Below are positions 1 through 13,533 of a stretch of DNA of 64,000 nt, in pieces. The translations under genes and the position numbers were made by a program. Below the pieces are notes generated by a model, which was not told where the DNA came from, made no database searches, and saw nothing but the letters and a program-made list of their open reading frames with translations. The DNA is from Xiphias gladius (lineage: Eukaryota; Chordata; Actinopteri; Istiophoriformes; Xiphiidae): NCBI RefSeq assembly GCF_016859285.1, contig NC_053412.1, positions 4,894,289-4,958,288 on the forward strand. Direction: 5' to 3'. Each line of letters opens with the position of its first letter. The first letter of the stretch is position 1.

Positions 1-1259
1 ACAGCAGCGTGAAGGGGATGTTGACTGGTCAGCTTCGCTTTCAAACGTGAGTGGATGCCAATGGCATCAAGAAGCAGCTTCTCTCAAAAGTAGGAAAATC
101 AGCTTCAAACGCTGAGACTTTCACTGCACATCAAACATTTAGGTAACCCTTTAATTTAGTGGGCCCCTGTAGTTTCATATAATGTCACAGAAAGGAACAG
201 ATATGTAATTGTAAATTCAAATGCTCCAGGCTGATCACTTCCAATTAATAGCGTAGCCGCGAGTCTATCAGTCAGGACACAACAGGTCGGCTAAACAGGC
301 AAAAACCTGACATTTCTCTGCAGGAAAGTTCAACATATATGTAGTTTCACATAATAAACACAAACTGTATGAATATTAACTTGGGCTTAAATGGAGGACT
401 TCTTCTAAGCTGTTGATGCTTTGGCTTGTAGTTTACAATGTGTTTCACCTATAACTTATGCATATACAATATGGTAATATTCAGTCTTGTTAGCTTGAAG
501 TCACAGTTTGAACAAACTTTTACCAAATATGCACAAAATATTTTTCTGTCCCAGTGGAAGCTGAACAGTTTGTATGCCTATTTTGACTTCCAGTAGCTGA
601 CCTAACCTAAGATGACTGGTTAATATACCTTAACAAAGACATTAGAAAGGCTTTCATGAGCTCATTTGACTCCTGGTAAGTAGGAACAGAACTGACTGAA
701 AATTGAACTATCCCTTTAAATGTAGGAATGTAGAAACTGGTAAAAATGAAAAGAGAAAAGTACATCTTCCCAATACACCTCTTAACACACCTCTTAAGTG
801 TGAAACACAGTAAGTCATGTGCCACTTAAGAAGTTTATGAAAGGCACTGCATATGAGTAGCTGCAGTCCATCATCCATTACAAGGCTTAGTAGGACTGTT
901 TTCCTAGAAACACAAACACAGCAGAGAGCAGATGTGTTTACCTTCCAGGCTTTCTGGCCCGCAACAGTCATCTAAAAGCAGGCTTTGGACAGGCTCTGGC
1001 ACGTATGTACACACCACGGCATCCAAGACCAGGCAACTCGCTCACTACCAGCACCGCTGGGTGAACTCTGGGGCGATTGCCTGGGACCTAAACTAGCCAT
1101 TCATGGGTTCCTCAGTTGTTGCGTAGCGTCACCAGCAAGTTACAGTTTTTGTTTCCCCCGTGAAATACCACAGGATTTTTTACAGATGTTCGTCATTCAC
1201 ATATGATGAATCCTGATTACTTTGGTGATCCCGAGTTTTCCTCTAGTGCCACCATGAGC

Positions 1260-1279
1260 AAAAAAAAAAAAAAAAAAAA
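1260..1279. repeat. Poly-A run
   Basis: Twenty consecutive A on the plus strand inside the presumed igfbp2 intron. No retroposon body is recognisable next to it. Confidence 0.9.
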
Positions 1280-3639
1280 GGGTGTGAGAGCAAGAGCATG
1301 GAGGATTGTTTGCCTCCACCCACATCTCGCTCCGTTGTTAGGGGAGGAACAAGGGAAAAACTGATAAATCAAAACCGCAACCATGCACTTTTGGAAACGT
1401 AAACAAAGCTTTTGCAAACTGATGTAACTTTTTATGATGGAAGGGGTTAGCTCGTCGACTTGTTTGACTGGATAAATGTACACATATGTATATGTGCATT
1501 TAAATATGTCTTTTCTATATATATTTGACAGATACCAAGAGATGTAAGGAGAAACAGGACAAGAGGTTGAAAATAGTTTTTTTTTAATTTCACCGTCCTC
1601 AAGAAATGGATAATAAAAATCTAGAATGGACACATAATGTATGATCTTTCGCGTTTTTTGTTTTTTTTATCATGCAAAAGTATTAAACAGTCTATGTCCC
1701 CTGCAACGCCCCATGTCCCCTTCCTCTCCAGTGTCAGTAGCATTTCAGAAAATGTTTTATTGTCTTAAATCACCCTTAACCAAAAAGGAGGGTGGGAAGT
1801 TATTCTGGATCTCAATAGGCACGAGGAGATTCTTGGCACGGGTACATATGAAGTTGACGCCCGAGGGGGGGAGATGGCACAAATGCCCCTGTTTTTGGAG
1901 AAGCCTGGGGTGGGGAGGGGGGATTATCTTGGAGCTATTTCAGTCCTGCGGGCTCCGTCTGGACGCCCCCGCAGGTACACAGGAATGCCCCTTGTTAGCT
2001 AACAATGTTATTTCAGCGACCAGATGGCACAGGAGGTTTTTTTTTGCCCTTTCCTTTCCACCTAATTTTTCCTCTCCGTGATGACATTTGTAACAGCATT
2101 GATACAACAAATCTTCTTCTGGTCTTCCCTTCTCACTGTCAACACGTAAAACTGACCCTGGGTAGGTTTGGGTAAAATTAGGGAAAAAAAGGTTGTATTA
2201 GGAATGAATAGCCAATTAACAGGATCTCACAATGAAGAAGGGGCGCCATTGCATTTGTATGGCTTTTTCTCATTCAGGTGACATTCAAGCAACCAAATAT
2301 GGACTCTGTTTGGGCTTTGTTAATCAACATGCACCCTTTCGAGGTCATATATGGTATGATCCCAGACAAAACAACTAAACGCCCATCCAATCTGATTAAA
2401 GGAACTACTTTATTTGGGCCCAGGTCTCTGTGGGAACAGAATATCAAGTGATACTGTGCATAAACAGAGAGGGTAGCGAGAAACTTGTGTGTGTGTTATT
2501 TTTGAATGAGGAGACATTTCAAAAATGGACATGGAATCTTGTTGTTATTAGTAAAAGAAACTGAAACTGAAATGGAAAAATATACTTTTTGAGATTAAAA
2601 ATCTTGGAATTACCCATTTTAACCAGTTCTTGGGTTGATATCTGACCCTTATTTATTGAACATTACAATTACTTTAAGAGGAAGTACCTCATTTCATCTC
2701 CTATTTTCACTACCTCACAGACGAGTCCCGGTGATTTCCCTTTGAAGTTTAAGATCTTTTATTAATCTTCAGGGTCTCAAATTGCCAACAATCATCCCTG
2801 GCTCATCGCTATCGCGTTTTCATTTGACTGAATCAGCCCCTGGATACGCTATTCTGCAAAGAAACTTGAACGTAGATATGAAGTTGCTTGTTTGAAAAAC
2901 ACTCGTAAAAAGAGATGCCAGTACAGTTTCCAAATGTCTGATAGAGATACTGAAACCAAGACCAGAGAGGGCTCAGTGGGAAAGCTGTACCAACATGTTG
3001 CCCTGCAGTTAGTCTGTTGTTTTAACATGTCTCAGTGGCTTTGCTATAAAGCTTAAATGTTGTCTATATTCATTTACTTTTGGACACGGACCAGATTTGA
3101 GATACGTCTGGCACAGAACTAAGTCAGAGCTTTAATTCACGTGGCGGGGCGCTGAATGCAAATGCGATTTCCTCAGGTTAGACTGATGGAACCGTACAGT
3201 ATGTACGTTCGCAGCTTCTCGGTGTGCTTGCCCGCAGCGCAACAAACGCAGCCATTCGCTCATGCAGCGCACACAAACAAACAGAACAGGGATGCTCAAG
3301 GCACAAGGGGGAAAATGAGAGCGCATAGGATTTGGTTTTGGTCTCATTCGTCTTAACCAAGTGCAATTTCATATGTTCATGTTTTCAGCTCAGATGATCA
3401 GATGAAATCAGCGGCTCCACATGTCTGCGTGGTGCCAAGCATAATTTTAAGCTTTGTCTGGGCACCACAGAAACAACACGGGCTATTTGCGTCACAGTAA
3501 CATCTCCTGTAACTCTGTCTCTGTAGCTTTAAGGAAAGTAGAGGTTTAAGACCATGTCGACAGCAATTAAACCTCCAAGGTGCGTTCAGAGATCTTTGAA
3601 ATACTGTTCAAAATAGGAATACAATAAATGTAAAGTTAG

Positions 3640-3959
3640 AGCTGCAACAGTTAGTCAATTGACGGAAAATTAATCTGCAACTATTTTAATAATCTAAATA
3701 TCGTTTTAGTCATCTTTTAAGCGAAACTGCCAAACTTTCGCTGGTCCTCGCTTCACAAATGTGAGAATTTGATGCTTTTCTTTGCCATATAGGATTGTAA
3801 ACTGAATGTCTTTGAGTTTTCGACTGCTGATTGGACAAAACAAAACATCCGAAGACATCAGCTTGGACTGTGGGTAATTATAGCAGGGGGTTTTCACTAT
3901 TTTCTGGCCTTTTACAGACGAAACAATTAATTGAGAAAATAGCCATTAGTTGCAGCCCT
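3640..3959 (-). repeat. MITE-like dispersed element, copy 1 of family A
   Basis: About 320 bp bounded by near-perfect short inverted termini, GCTGCAAC at the left and GTTGCAGC at the right. Its interior (CCAAACTTTCGCTGG, GATTGGACAAAACAAAACA) matches the element at 48700-48945 in the same orientation and those at 46530-46915 and 23565-23745 in the opposite one. I recognise the sequence type (ATTAGTTGCAGCCC ends, AAAATGTCAGAAAA core on the other strand) as a common teleost interspersed element. It has no coding capacity. I could not find a clear target-site duplication. Confidence 0.65.
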
Positions 3960-6639
3960 TATGATAATGCACTATTCACTAAAACTAATCTTAAAAAATG
4001 GAATTCCCTTGCACTTTCTGTCAAACATCTTAGTCATGATATGGCAAATCTGAGTGTGAGTCTGTCATGAGTGGCTTTTTCAGTGTGGCCCAAGCCTAAT
4101 AAACGTCCCGCTGAGCTAAACAAGTTCTGTGTACTCAGGGGGCTTGTTTCTAAGAGATCCATGAAGCAATTTCTGTTACTAAATTACTGAATTACTAATA
4201 TGCTGTAATTAGCTGCTTCGATAATTTAAAACGGTGAACAAAAATTACCTCTGGACTTGACCAGTGGAGAAAATGAGTCGCTACAGTGCCAGTACATTTC
4301 ATCCAATCGCCATTTCATTAAAAACAGAACAAAAAGCTAAATTATTTCATTGCTCCACTCTATTAGAGCTTCACTGTATGCTTTGTTTAACAGTGCTCCA
4401 GAGATTTCCTTCATTTTTGGTATAATGTTTAATAGGCATTGAGGCTTATTTTATATGTATTTTAACAAGGAAGGAACGGCACTATTATTTTTTTCATACC
4501 AACGTTTCATCCTGAGCCTAATCAGATGTTGGGGGTCGAATCCAAATAACAAAAATTTAACAGAATTTGTCTCCTCCTCCTGTTTGTAATCCCCCTTTCA
4601 CGCTTCTTCATTTCCCTCCTCTGACTGTTGTGTTTCCACCAAAGGGCTCTTCTCCTCCTCCCTTTACTCACTTCTTCTAGGTCTCTTACATGATCATTCG
4701 CGGGTCAAAGGAGTTTTGGCTCTGACCTTTGACCTCTTTGCTGTTAGCTGTAGTGCCGATCCGGGAGATCAGATCAGAGATTTTACTGTTGCTGTCGGTG
4801 CAACTCTGGACATTCAGATCAGATCGATTCTTGTTCTGTAAATCTGTGGAAACGTCACTTCTGACAAGATACGCTGCCATTTTCTTGGTGTTCCGTGTTA
4901 GAGGTTTACATCTTTAATTGATAAGTGGCTGATTGCAAAAAAATAAGGCAGAATAACAGGATGTTGTGGTTTGTAAACATCCAAATAAAGCAGCTGCAGT
5001 ATTTCATCCTTTGAAATGGTTGCCCGGGGTGTCAAATCAGCTTAAGAGTCACTGCTCCCCCTGCTCAACTAAATACAACCACTTCATTATTGTACCGTAA
5101 TCAGCACTTTTTCTCTAATTTACATATTAATTCCTGGAACAAAGGAGATGCAGTGATAGTGGCCAGAGCGTTAAATTTTGCTCTCAATCTTCCAAAAGAG
5201 CCTGAGAGCTGATTTCTATCGGGGATTTCATTACTTCCTCTTTTTTGCTGTGTATCTGACAAGAATTTATTACAGGAAATCAAGTCTGTAGAGTCTCAAA
5301 CTGAGCCAAATGAAAGCAGGAGACTGACAGTAACCATCTGTAACACCAAAAGTCAGTTTATCATGTCTTATTACAAAAACCGAAGGGCATAAATAGAGCA
5401 GAAGTTAATGGGCAGCCTGTCAACTTATTTTGAGGCTGATACAGTAGTAATCCATGGGTGAATTTTGAAATGAATCTCAGTTTTGAACCAAGAAGAAGAA
5501 AGGTCCGTGGCCTATTCAGCCCCACTTTGATGGAAAATATATTTTTCTTTCATTTTTTGACCTTGAGGAAGCTGTTCACTTCCCTTTGACCACGCTCTCT
5601 ACCTCTTGTCTTTTTCAGAAATCACTCTTCCATCTGCAACGGCGTGGCTTTTATCCAAGTCAACTCCGCATTCAGCCCTTTAGAGCCAATTTCTAAGCTT
5701 TTACTGTTTTTTGGACACATCAAACTGCATCTCAGACCTTTCAGCTTGCAAGCTGAAGCACAGCCTGACCCAAAAAAAAACCAAAAAAAATCAGTGACAT
5801 CTAACAAACTGCCTGCTTGCAAGCAAGCCTTTACATGATGTGTTCATGTATTTTGTTCTCTTGTTTTGCTCTTGTGTAACTCTGAAATTCATGCCTGTTT
5901 TCTTACCTGTTATTGTTTGAGGTGGGCTACAGAAACAAACTTTTTCTGCATAAGGTTATATAAATAAGGAATTAAGCCCTTGTCACGGCCGGTTATTAAA
6001 TCATAAATGTGTCGTGAAGCATTTTTGACCTTTTGTCAGCATGCTAGAGAGTCCTTGCAGAGAACAGGGTTGCCCTGAATGCCGTCTCCGGTAGTTTCTC
6101 TACGTTCCAGGAGTTCAGTGCCAAAATAAACACGTGTCAGTCTGGAGGTAAACTCTGACAAAGCATGGATTTGGAAATGAGTAGAAATCACACCCCGGCT
6201 GGCTCCACTGGACACTCATTGACTGTGTGCGTTTGCAGCCTCAAAATCAGCCAATTAATGAGGCTGTTTACTTTTCTTCTTCACTGTGACCTGTCTTTGT
6301 TTAAACACAAACCACATGAGCCTTGCTGGCTCCGGGCCGCACGAAGCTTCATTGTGATCCTCCTGCACATACATCCAGCTCATTTTTTAGAGGTAGACAG
6401 CCCAGTTAATGCAGTCACTGTCAACAGCAGTTTATAGTTACGTCTGGTCAAAGCCTAAAGTCCACTTTTCCAATCAATGCAGCATTCCTCCTGCTGTCTC
6501 TCTCCGTTTCTTTCTCTCCACTCCCCTGTGGAAATGTCAACATCAGTACTATGATGTTTTCTGTGTCCATCCCACCAAGTACAACTTCTGGGAATTCTGC
6601 AGGCCACTACCTCTCTTCTCTGTTACAGTGTTTTAAAGG

Positions 6640-6643
<4 letters not shown>

Positions 6644-6676
<33 letters not shown>

Positions 6677-6686
6677 GGGGGGGGGG
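6644..6686. repeat. Poly-T/poly-G homopolymer block
   Basis: 28 T, then GA, then 13 G. It lies about 550 bp downstream of igfbp2 exon 1 in the gene's sense. The G run could form a quadruplex and is also a likely sequencing or assembly error point. Confidence 0.9.
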
Positions 6687-7236
6687 TTTGGGAAAGACTG
6701 GAGAGCCAGCTGTTTGGAGCATAGCTGAGGTTAATCTGTTCCTTTTGTTTCTCTCGCCCCATGCACACCAGGGTGATTCGCAAAACTTTGCACAGGTCTA
6801 TGCGGCACAGAGTTTAGCACGAGTGTAGGAACACCTCATGCAACAGGCATTAAATAGGTCATTACTGTAACTTGACGTTGAGAAATTGCACACCTAAGAA
6901 AGCGCTGGCAGCACAAACTTCTAGATTATTTCACGTGAGTAGGTAAATCCTGATGTCAAAGGGCTGCAAAGGGGCTTATAGTTAGTCCAATAAACGGGAA
7001 AAGGATGGACCGCAGACATCAAAGCCAAACTGTCCGTAATATCATCAGAAATATCTCAGGAATATCAGCCACTAAAGTGCAAAATGGTCACTAGAACTTC
7101 CCTGTTGAGTAACACGCAGATTTGGGCTCAGCCTTCATGACAATGCAATATTTCTACACTATTCCTCGGGCTGCAGTCTAGACAGTGTCATTAAAAATTG
7201 ATAGGAGAAAACCAGGTTTCCAGTAAACCGACTGAC

Positions 7237-7603
7237 CGCTGGTTTGCTCCCGGTGCTCCTGGCTGTAAGTGGTCGTCTCGGTGTCCACTTTGCGCCGGCA
7301 CTGCCCCTGGCCCTGCACCAGTTGCTCCAGGGGAAGCTCCGAATCGGGCGTCGGGTAGCATCGCAGACCGGTGGAGCACCTCGGGGTGTACACGCCGCAC
7401 GTCTCGCCCTCTTGCCGGGCGCACACGGGGCAGCACCCGCAGCCCGGCTCGCGCACGATCTCCGCGCAAGTCTCGGTGAGCTTTGGGCACAGCGCCTGAC
7501 GCTCCGCGGTGCAGCCCGGGCAGCGGAACACGATCTCGGCCAGGGAGGCACCGGCGAGAGACGCGGAGAGGATCAGCAAGCTGCAACACACGTACGACAG
7601 CAT
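7237..7603 (-). CDS. igfbp2a: IGF-binding protein 2, first coding exon (partial gene)
   Basis: Encodes the signal peptide and N-terminal IGF-binding domain of a secreted protein that binds IGF-I and IGF-II and controls their access to receptors. From the Met at 7603 the exon gives a hydrophobic leader, then the IGFBP domain with all 12 expected cysteines and the family motif GCGCCPVC. The stretch CGVYTPRC and the SELPL run match IGFBP2 rather than IGFBP1, 3 or 5. The exon ends at 7237 before a GT donor (complement of 7231-7236), in phase 1. An in-frame upstream Met at 7636 would add 11 residues; I prefer 7603 because a normal signal peptide begins there and fish IGFBP2 proteins, as I remember them, start MLSYV. 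The remaining exons, with the linker and thyroglobulin domain, are not seen in 1-7236 and should lie left of the window. The 2a versus 2b paralogue choice rests on memory of the zebrafish protein and is less certain than the family. Confidence 0.9.
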
Positions 7604-9754
7604 TGTTATAGGCATGAGGTTTTTGGTCATTATCATGGGGCGATGGAAGGCAATCCCAAGTGAAAAAAAGGGGAAGAAATGTGCATGCGAACAGGTGAAG
7701 CCGGGGGCTGGGAGGTCTGCTGGGTCCTACAAATTCCCAGATTTGTAGTATGAGTGTTAATTTGGGGAAAACAGGAGGACAGATGATTTAGTTCAAATGT
7801 CTCCTTTTAGCTCTCAAAAAATGTTGGCAGCAAATTACACAGACTACTCAAGAGCGGATTAAAAATGTGCCCATCTCCTTATTTTCTGCTTAGATGGGCT
7901 TATATGACCCAGGACGAGCATAATGGCTTTAAACTTTTGACTGAATGCATTTGAAGATCTGAGAATACTGACTCGGTGGGCACTACCAGCTCCTCGACTT
8001 ACTGCGGATGAATTCCTAATGGCTTCTCCGCTTTCTAAATCTGCCGGAATGAGAATTAGATTGTAGCTTTATCCACATTTTAACAAAAAAAAAAAAGAAA
8101 AGAAAAAAAAGTCACGTCTCATCGCATAATGTGGAGCCAGAGCAGAGCTTGAGTATTATGTCACTGGTAGAGTCCAACTTTTGATCACATCCATTGTCCC
8201 AGGATACAATTTTATTGATAATAAACATGTCCTCACCTCTGCACCAATCACCAATTGTTAGAAAAACCTGAAATCCTAAACGTGTCATATTTACAGGAAA
8301 TCACAGTGTACAGGGCTAGGCTTGCCTCTAAAGGAACAGTCACACAATTTGTGGACTTGAACTGACTTGTGCTTTTAGCCTGTCCTTGTGTTCTTGGCTT
8401 CGCTGAAATGATGTGAGCCCCACCAGGATGTCGTGCTCTGGCTTCTTTGACAAGGTGTTCACTGCACTTTAACCCCCCCCGTCGACAGTAAGATCTTCGT
8501 CGCCATCGTACGAGGAAGGAAAAAATCTCATGAGGCGTTATCGTCCTAACCATCTTTTAATTTCCCTCTAAGTGAGCTGGACCGCTACTCTCCGGGGTGA
8601 CCCCTGACCTCGCGATATCGAGGGAGGTAGAACTTCCCAGAGGGGATTATAAATAAAATTGCTTTTCTCGAACGTAAAACAGCATTCATGGAAAAAAAGA
8701 AGAAGAAGAAAAAAAGAGAAGATATGAAACTTGAACTTGTGCTTAAAACCAGCACAGTGAGTTATAGCTCCCTGGCTGGAAGGCTCTGTCTTGCTATACA
8801 TACTGCGGTCTGTTAGTTTCAATCGGCACAGCCTGCCCCAACTCCCAGAATGCACGAGTAAACAAACAAACAAACAAAAGGACTATGTGCAGAGCATTCC
8901 TTACATGGAAAGACCTCCCCACTGTGGCTGACATGTCCATTGACACTCAATTAAAAGTCACCAGCTGCTACCGACTTATATGCCCGTGTACAGTAATGCT
9001 ACTGTGCACGTATACGGCAATGTTTCCTATCGATCGGTGAGGCCAAACCTTGAGGTGTCATGCCTGCCCACCGAACAAGCTCCTATTAACCCCGTCCAGT
9101 GCAGTAGACTAATCGGTGTTTATCCAAAGGCCCAGAAATAGAAGTGGCATGTGTAACCTTACTCCGCAGATATAAATGCAGATTATTTTGTTTTGTGGGT
9201 GCCCCCTGATTTAATACTATTTGGCTCTATTCACGATCGGCATCTTAGCTCACCTTAGGGGTGGAGGGAGGGAGAAAGGGCACATTTGAAGCTGTCTTGT
9301 ATCTCAGGGGTGTGAGTCAGGAGGATGCCCAGAGGGCTGTTTGCACATAGAACCTCATATGTCATTTTATGAAACCATGGATGGAAAAGCAGCAGGGGAG
9401 AAAACCTGGCGTTTTATAAATACGAGCCCTGGGGGCGAGGATTTGTGTCTGGGATAGCCACTAGCTAATAGGCCTAACAGGCCGCAGTATCTGCCCATGT
9501 GTGCGAAGTAATCCCCACCAAGGTCAGTTACTTAAATTCCTCCCCATGGAATTGTTGAGCAAACACAAACTCTGGATAAACTCCACATTGATAGAAGGTA
9601 TGGGATCACTGATGGGCTGAGGACACATACTGTACATGTGCCTCAGTAGGGTATACAGAGGGAGTTTTGTATGCAAAAGGTCATCTCCGTAATTAGAGTA
9701 CAGTAAGTCCCCAAAACTCTGCACGTCCTTTTAACCATATGATAGCGCTTTATT

Positions 9755-10250
9755 ATATCCCCTATTTAGCATTTATGTGCAGTATACAAACACGTGATTA
9801 ATACTTAATAACATGATCAAATGTAGCAGTAAGCAAAAACAAGGACATTTTTACACGTGGAAACAATTATTACTCCTCTTATAAAGCATCCATAACTTGT
9901 GCATTGGGATTCGATGAATAATTGATAAGACAGCATAACCTAGCCGTAATTACACACGATAGCGTTAGATTAGATAACGCACACGAACCGAGCCCTTATA
10001 AAGCATTTGTTAACCGTTTTATGTACAAATAGTTCACAGGCGGGTCTGAAACTGTCAATACATGCGCTCAAAACTCATGAAAACATGTTGTAATATATGA
10101 TTACTTCAATTATGTTATCAAACACTCGTTATCAATGATGGATGCATCAAGATGAGTTATAGTTATACATATATGTAACTACATTATAATCTGTTATTAA
10201 GCATCTATTAATTGTTTGTAGACTCCTTATAAATGCTTAATGGTGGCTGT
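9755..10250. repeat. Diverged AT-rich dispersed repeat (family C)
   Basis: A recurring module resembling TTATAAAGCAT or CTTATAAATGC appears several times (near 9890, 9995, 10195 and 10228), separated by variable AT-rich spacers. This resembles a teleost non-autonomous repeat built from such modules. The boundaries are approximate and no terminal repeats were defined. Confidence 0.35.
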
Positions 10251-11462
10251 TGGTGGCTGTTAAAACACACTCTTGCCCAATTAGGACTCAGTTTTATCAG
10301 AAATGTCTAATATATATATGTGAGGTAAGGCTGATGCTGATAATCCATTTTTTTGGAACCGCCACTCTCGACTGGGGGGCAAACCCCTGCCAACAATGAG
10401 TGAATGACTATTACCTGACGAACACCTAAATACCTAAATGGAAACACTTTGCTAGATTTCACTTTCCGTGAAAGGCTCAGTCCAAAATAACCTCTAGGAA
10501 TGAGCCAAATATTTTAGTCTTAATCGATGCAGCGGTGATATAAACCACTAACTAGGCAATTAATGTTTGTAACGCTACACTTCATCCAACTAATTCTGAG
10601 CTGCTAAGCCTCACAGCAGGCCGGCTGGAAGGCTGCTGCAACAATGGCAGCAGCCTTATTAAAAACTCAGAAAGTTAGAGAGACTGTAGTGTCCTTAAAC
10701 CCCGTTTTATCTTGCGTTAAAAGGCTTAAGTCATAATTTCACAGCTTTTTTTTAAATCCAAAATACATATCCCTAAAGCAAACAAAGTCTAATACTGCTG
10801 TACTTTTTGGCCCTATTCTGTTCTTATCAACTGAAAACGGGTCCCTGAAGACATCCCCGTGTTCATTTTTCAGGCTTTGATCGTGAATGTGCGCACTGTT
10901 TGGTGTTTGGTTTTGATCATGCTTAATTGAGGCTCCCTGTGCTTGGACTACTGATTGGATAAGTAGGGGCAACGAGTAGGGGAGTTGGAAAAGTCATTTA
11001 TCATCTGAATACTGGGCCTGTATAAAATGAAGTTATGCAGGTCACACTTACAGCTACTAAACAGCTGATTTATGTGTTTATTCCATTACTAAAAATGTTT
11101 GACATTCTGAAAACACATGTTACATGCTCAGAGCATGACAAATTGTCGCGGAATTTGAGCATTTAATGGTCTTGCAGTGGCAGACACAAACAGTTTCAGC
11201 GATAAAAGTCATTTTAAAGGTTTTTTATTTGAATGTAATACTGCATGAGAAGGAGGTCCTGAGAATAAGCAAACTGTCAAAACTAGCTTTCAAGCATGCA
11301 CAGTTAACAAACTACGCATGAGACTCCCTTTAGCTGGTGCAATGTGCAACATCTCTCTGAATGGAAATGTTTACCAAATTACACTACATAAATCCTTACA
11401 TGGAAATGTTCGCATCACAAGTCCCAAATGGAAAAATGCTTATGTGTGTGCATGTGTTTTTT

Positions 11463-11465
<3 letters not shown>

Positions 11466-11498
<33 letters not shown>

Positions 11499-11509
11499 TG
11501 TGTGTGTGT
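11466..11509. repeat. (TG)n microsatellite
   Basis: Imperfect TG dinucleotide repeat of about 44 bp with one TTTG interruption. Confidence 0.9.
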
Positions 11510-12949
11510 CCAAGTGTGACTGTGTTTGTTTGCTGCCTAGCAACCAGTGATGCATGTGCAAATTAGGAAAGTTCTTGCTTTATTTGCTCATGCAAATCTT
11601 CGTGAAGTATCTGTTATGGAGCCACAGTGTTATGTATTCCTCAGTGAAACAAAATAAAGACCTACTGAAAACCGCTCTCCTAATGTGTCGAGTAAATGCG
11701 TGGGTTTATGGTTTTAGAGTCCAGAAGCTGAAGCTCTCAACCCGGTTATATGCTGATGTCAGCATTACACTATACACTGACACTGTAAACCTCCTGTTTT
11801 TCCTGTAACAATGTTGAGATCATCACCATCTTCGAATAATGTTTTATAGAGATGCCTTGCATGGCCTCCCCTTAAAATCCTCTTTCCTCTGTAAATAACC
11901 TGTTTTTCACGACAGCAAGTTAACACAAGGTCAAAAGTTTTGTTACAAGCTAGCTGGTCGGCTATTTTGCATGATAGCCGAGTTTTCGTGATGGCAACCC
12001 AAATCCAAATCAGAATTTTTTTTTCGATTTGCTTTACTCAGAAAATCAGTGCACTTTCTGCAGCCATGCAAAGTAAGTATAAATAACACTCACACTCCCG
12101 GGCCAACCAGCTACCAAGCTCTGTTTTTTATTGGTGCCATGACTCGGATATGGTTTGACCAACATCTGCCAACAGGCAGATGTGGTGCGAGTCTCAGGTT
12201 GGTAAATTTGACAGCTGGCATTTATTAAAACCTCAGCCACCACGAAGCCCATGCCTTACTGCTTGGGTCGTAAAACCTCGTAAGCACAAAAGGTCCAGTA
12301 TTGACCTTTAAAGGGTCCATACGTGAAGGATTTGAAATGCTGCATCTGGTTTCATGGATGAAACTTGGACCTTACATTTGCTTTAGGCCGAGAAATCAAA
12401 TCTGCAAACCACGAATGCGTGGTACAAGTGCTCGCACTTCTCGGATACGAATAAGTCGGATGGATTAGGCGTCTTTGCCGGTTGTGGTGAGAGGTTAATT
12501 TGATGTTTTCATTTGCACTGGCGTTACCATGTACTGTGTGCATTCGCATCATGTACTGATTCTCTGGCTCCTTGCTAAAGTGCGCCACCCGGTGGCCACC
12601 CGCAGTACCATCAACCCACGATAGAAAAGCAGCACAGAAACGTTTTCCTTTAGTCTTGATTTAGTGTGAGGGGAAGATAGAGGTTGAAATGTCATGGAAT
12701 TATTGTGTCGATAAATTTTCTAACATAAGGAAGAATTTTGCAACTTGACACTAAAGAGGGACTTTTTTTTGTGTTTATGTAGGGTCCTTTCCCCTCTTTT
12801 GTCCATCAAGCAGAGGCTAATGAAGCTCTAATTATGGGCAATAATGGAAAAAAATATATTAATATTTTCCTTCATTGGACAGTGAGCAGCACGGGAAGGG
12901 GAGCTGTTGCGCATTAGCTTGAGCGAATATTCCGTTTGGTTTATCTGGG

Positions 12950-13533
12950 CCACCGTAGAGGCTTTAGGCACCTCGTCATGTGATGCGAAAAAATGTCAAC
13001 ATCACTCCAGCACCGCACCATAGGACCCACGAATTACAGCTAAAACGTTGTTTTTCTTCGTGTACAAAAATTAACATGCTTACGTGCTTACCCGCGGAAG
13101 TAAGACCTTGATGTTTGCTAACCACTTTTTTGGCTGTCACTGCAGAGGTATGTCGTTTTAGCCTAGCTACCAGGAAATTCGTTGGCTAGTTTAACGCTAC
13201 ATTAGCGGAGAGGAAGCGAGCTGCTGCAGGTTGAGAGCGGAGGTTTGAACGTTAATGTCAGCTAGTGTTGCGCTACATGCGTTGAAAAATAATAACAGTA
13301 ACACGTCGAAAACTTTTTTTTTTTCTAGGATAGAGTTGTGATTTTGCAATTGTAAATTACTGCGTTTACAGTTAGCTTAAACGGCACGAACTGAAAGTAC
13401 TTAAGGCTAGCAACTTCTCTTTTTTTTTGTAAGAAACGGTTATACGACAGCTGCTCGAGAGGGAAAATGTACTTAAATTTCTGTCGATATGTAGTCGTGC
13501 TAACAGAGTGCCTTGTTTGAAACGTTTTTCAGG
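12950..13533 (+). promoter_or_regulatory. Putative stk11ip promoter and untranslated leader
   Basis: The initiator ATG at 13534 follows immediately after a splice-acceptor-like TTTTTCAG, so transcription should begin in an upstream untranslated exon. A plausible donor is GCGGAA|GTAAGA at 13099/13100. No TATA box is evident. The transcription start cannot be fixed from sequence alone. Confidence 0.3.

Larger units (their letters stand above)
1..7230 (-). other. igfbp2 intron 1 (5' part), no coding exon recognised
   Basis: This sequence lies downstream of igfbp2 exon 1 in the gene's direction. I searched the minus-strand reading frames for the thyroglobulin-domain signature (CQQELDQVLERI-like, CWCV) and found none. 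It is therefore read as the beginning of a long first intron. It contains a poly-A run (1260-1279), one MITE-like element (3640-3959) and a T28-GA-G13 homopolymer block (6644-6686). I see no other gene in it. Confidence 0.6.
7637..13533. other. Intergenic region between divergent igfbp2 and stk11ip
   Basis: The two genes are transcribed away from each other, so both promoters should be here. No coding exon with homology is recognisable. Contents: an AT-rich dispersed repeat around 9755-10250, a (TG)n tract at 11466-11509, and a possible untranslated stk11ip first exon near 13.0-13.1 kb. Confidence 0.5.

Noticed and set aside
7244..7663. Long plus-strand open frame opposite igfbp2 exon 1
   Set aside because: GC-rich antisense shadow of the igfbp2 exon; no family match and no splice or start support.
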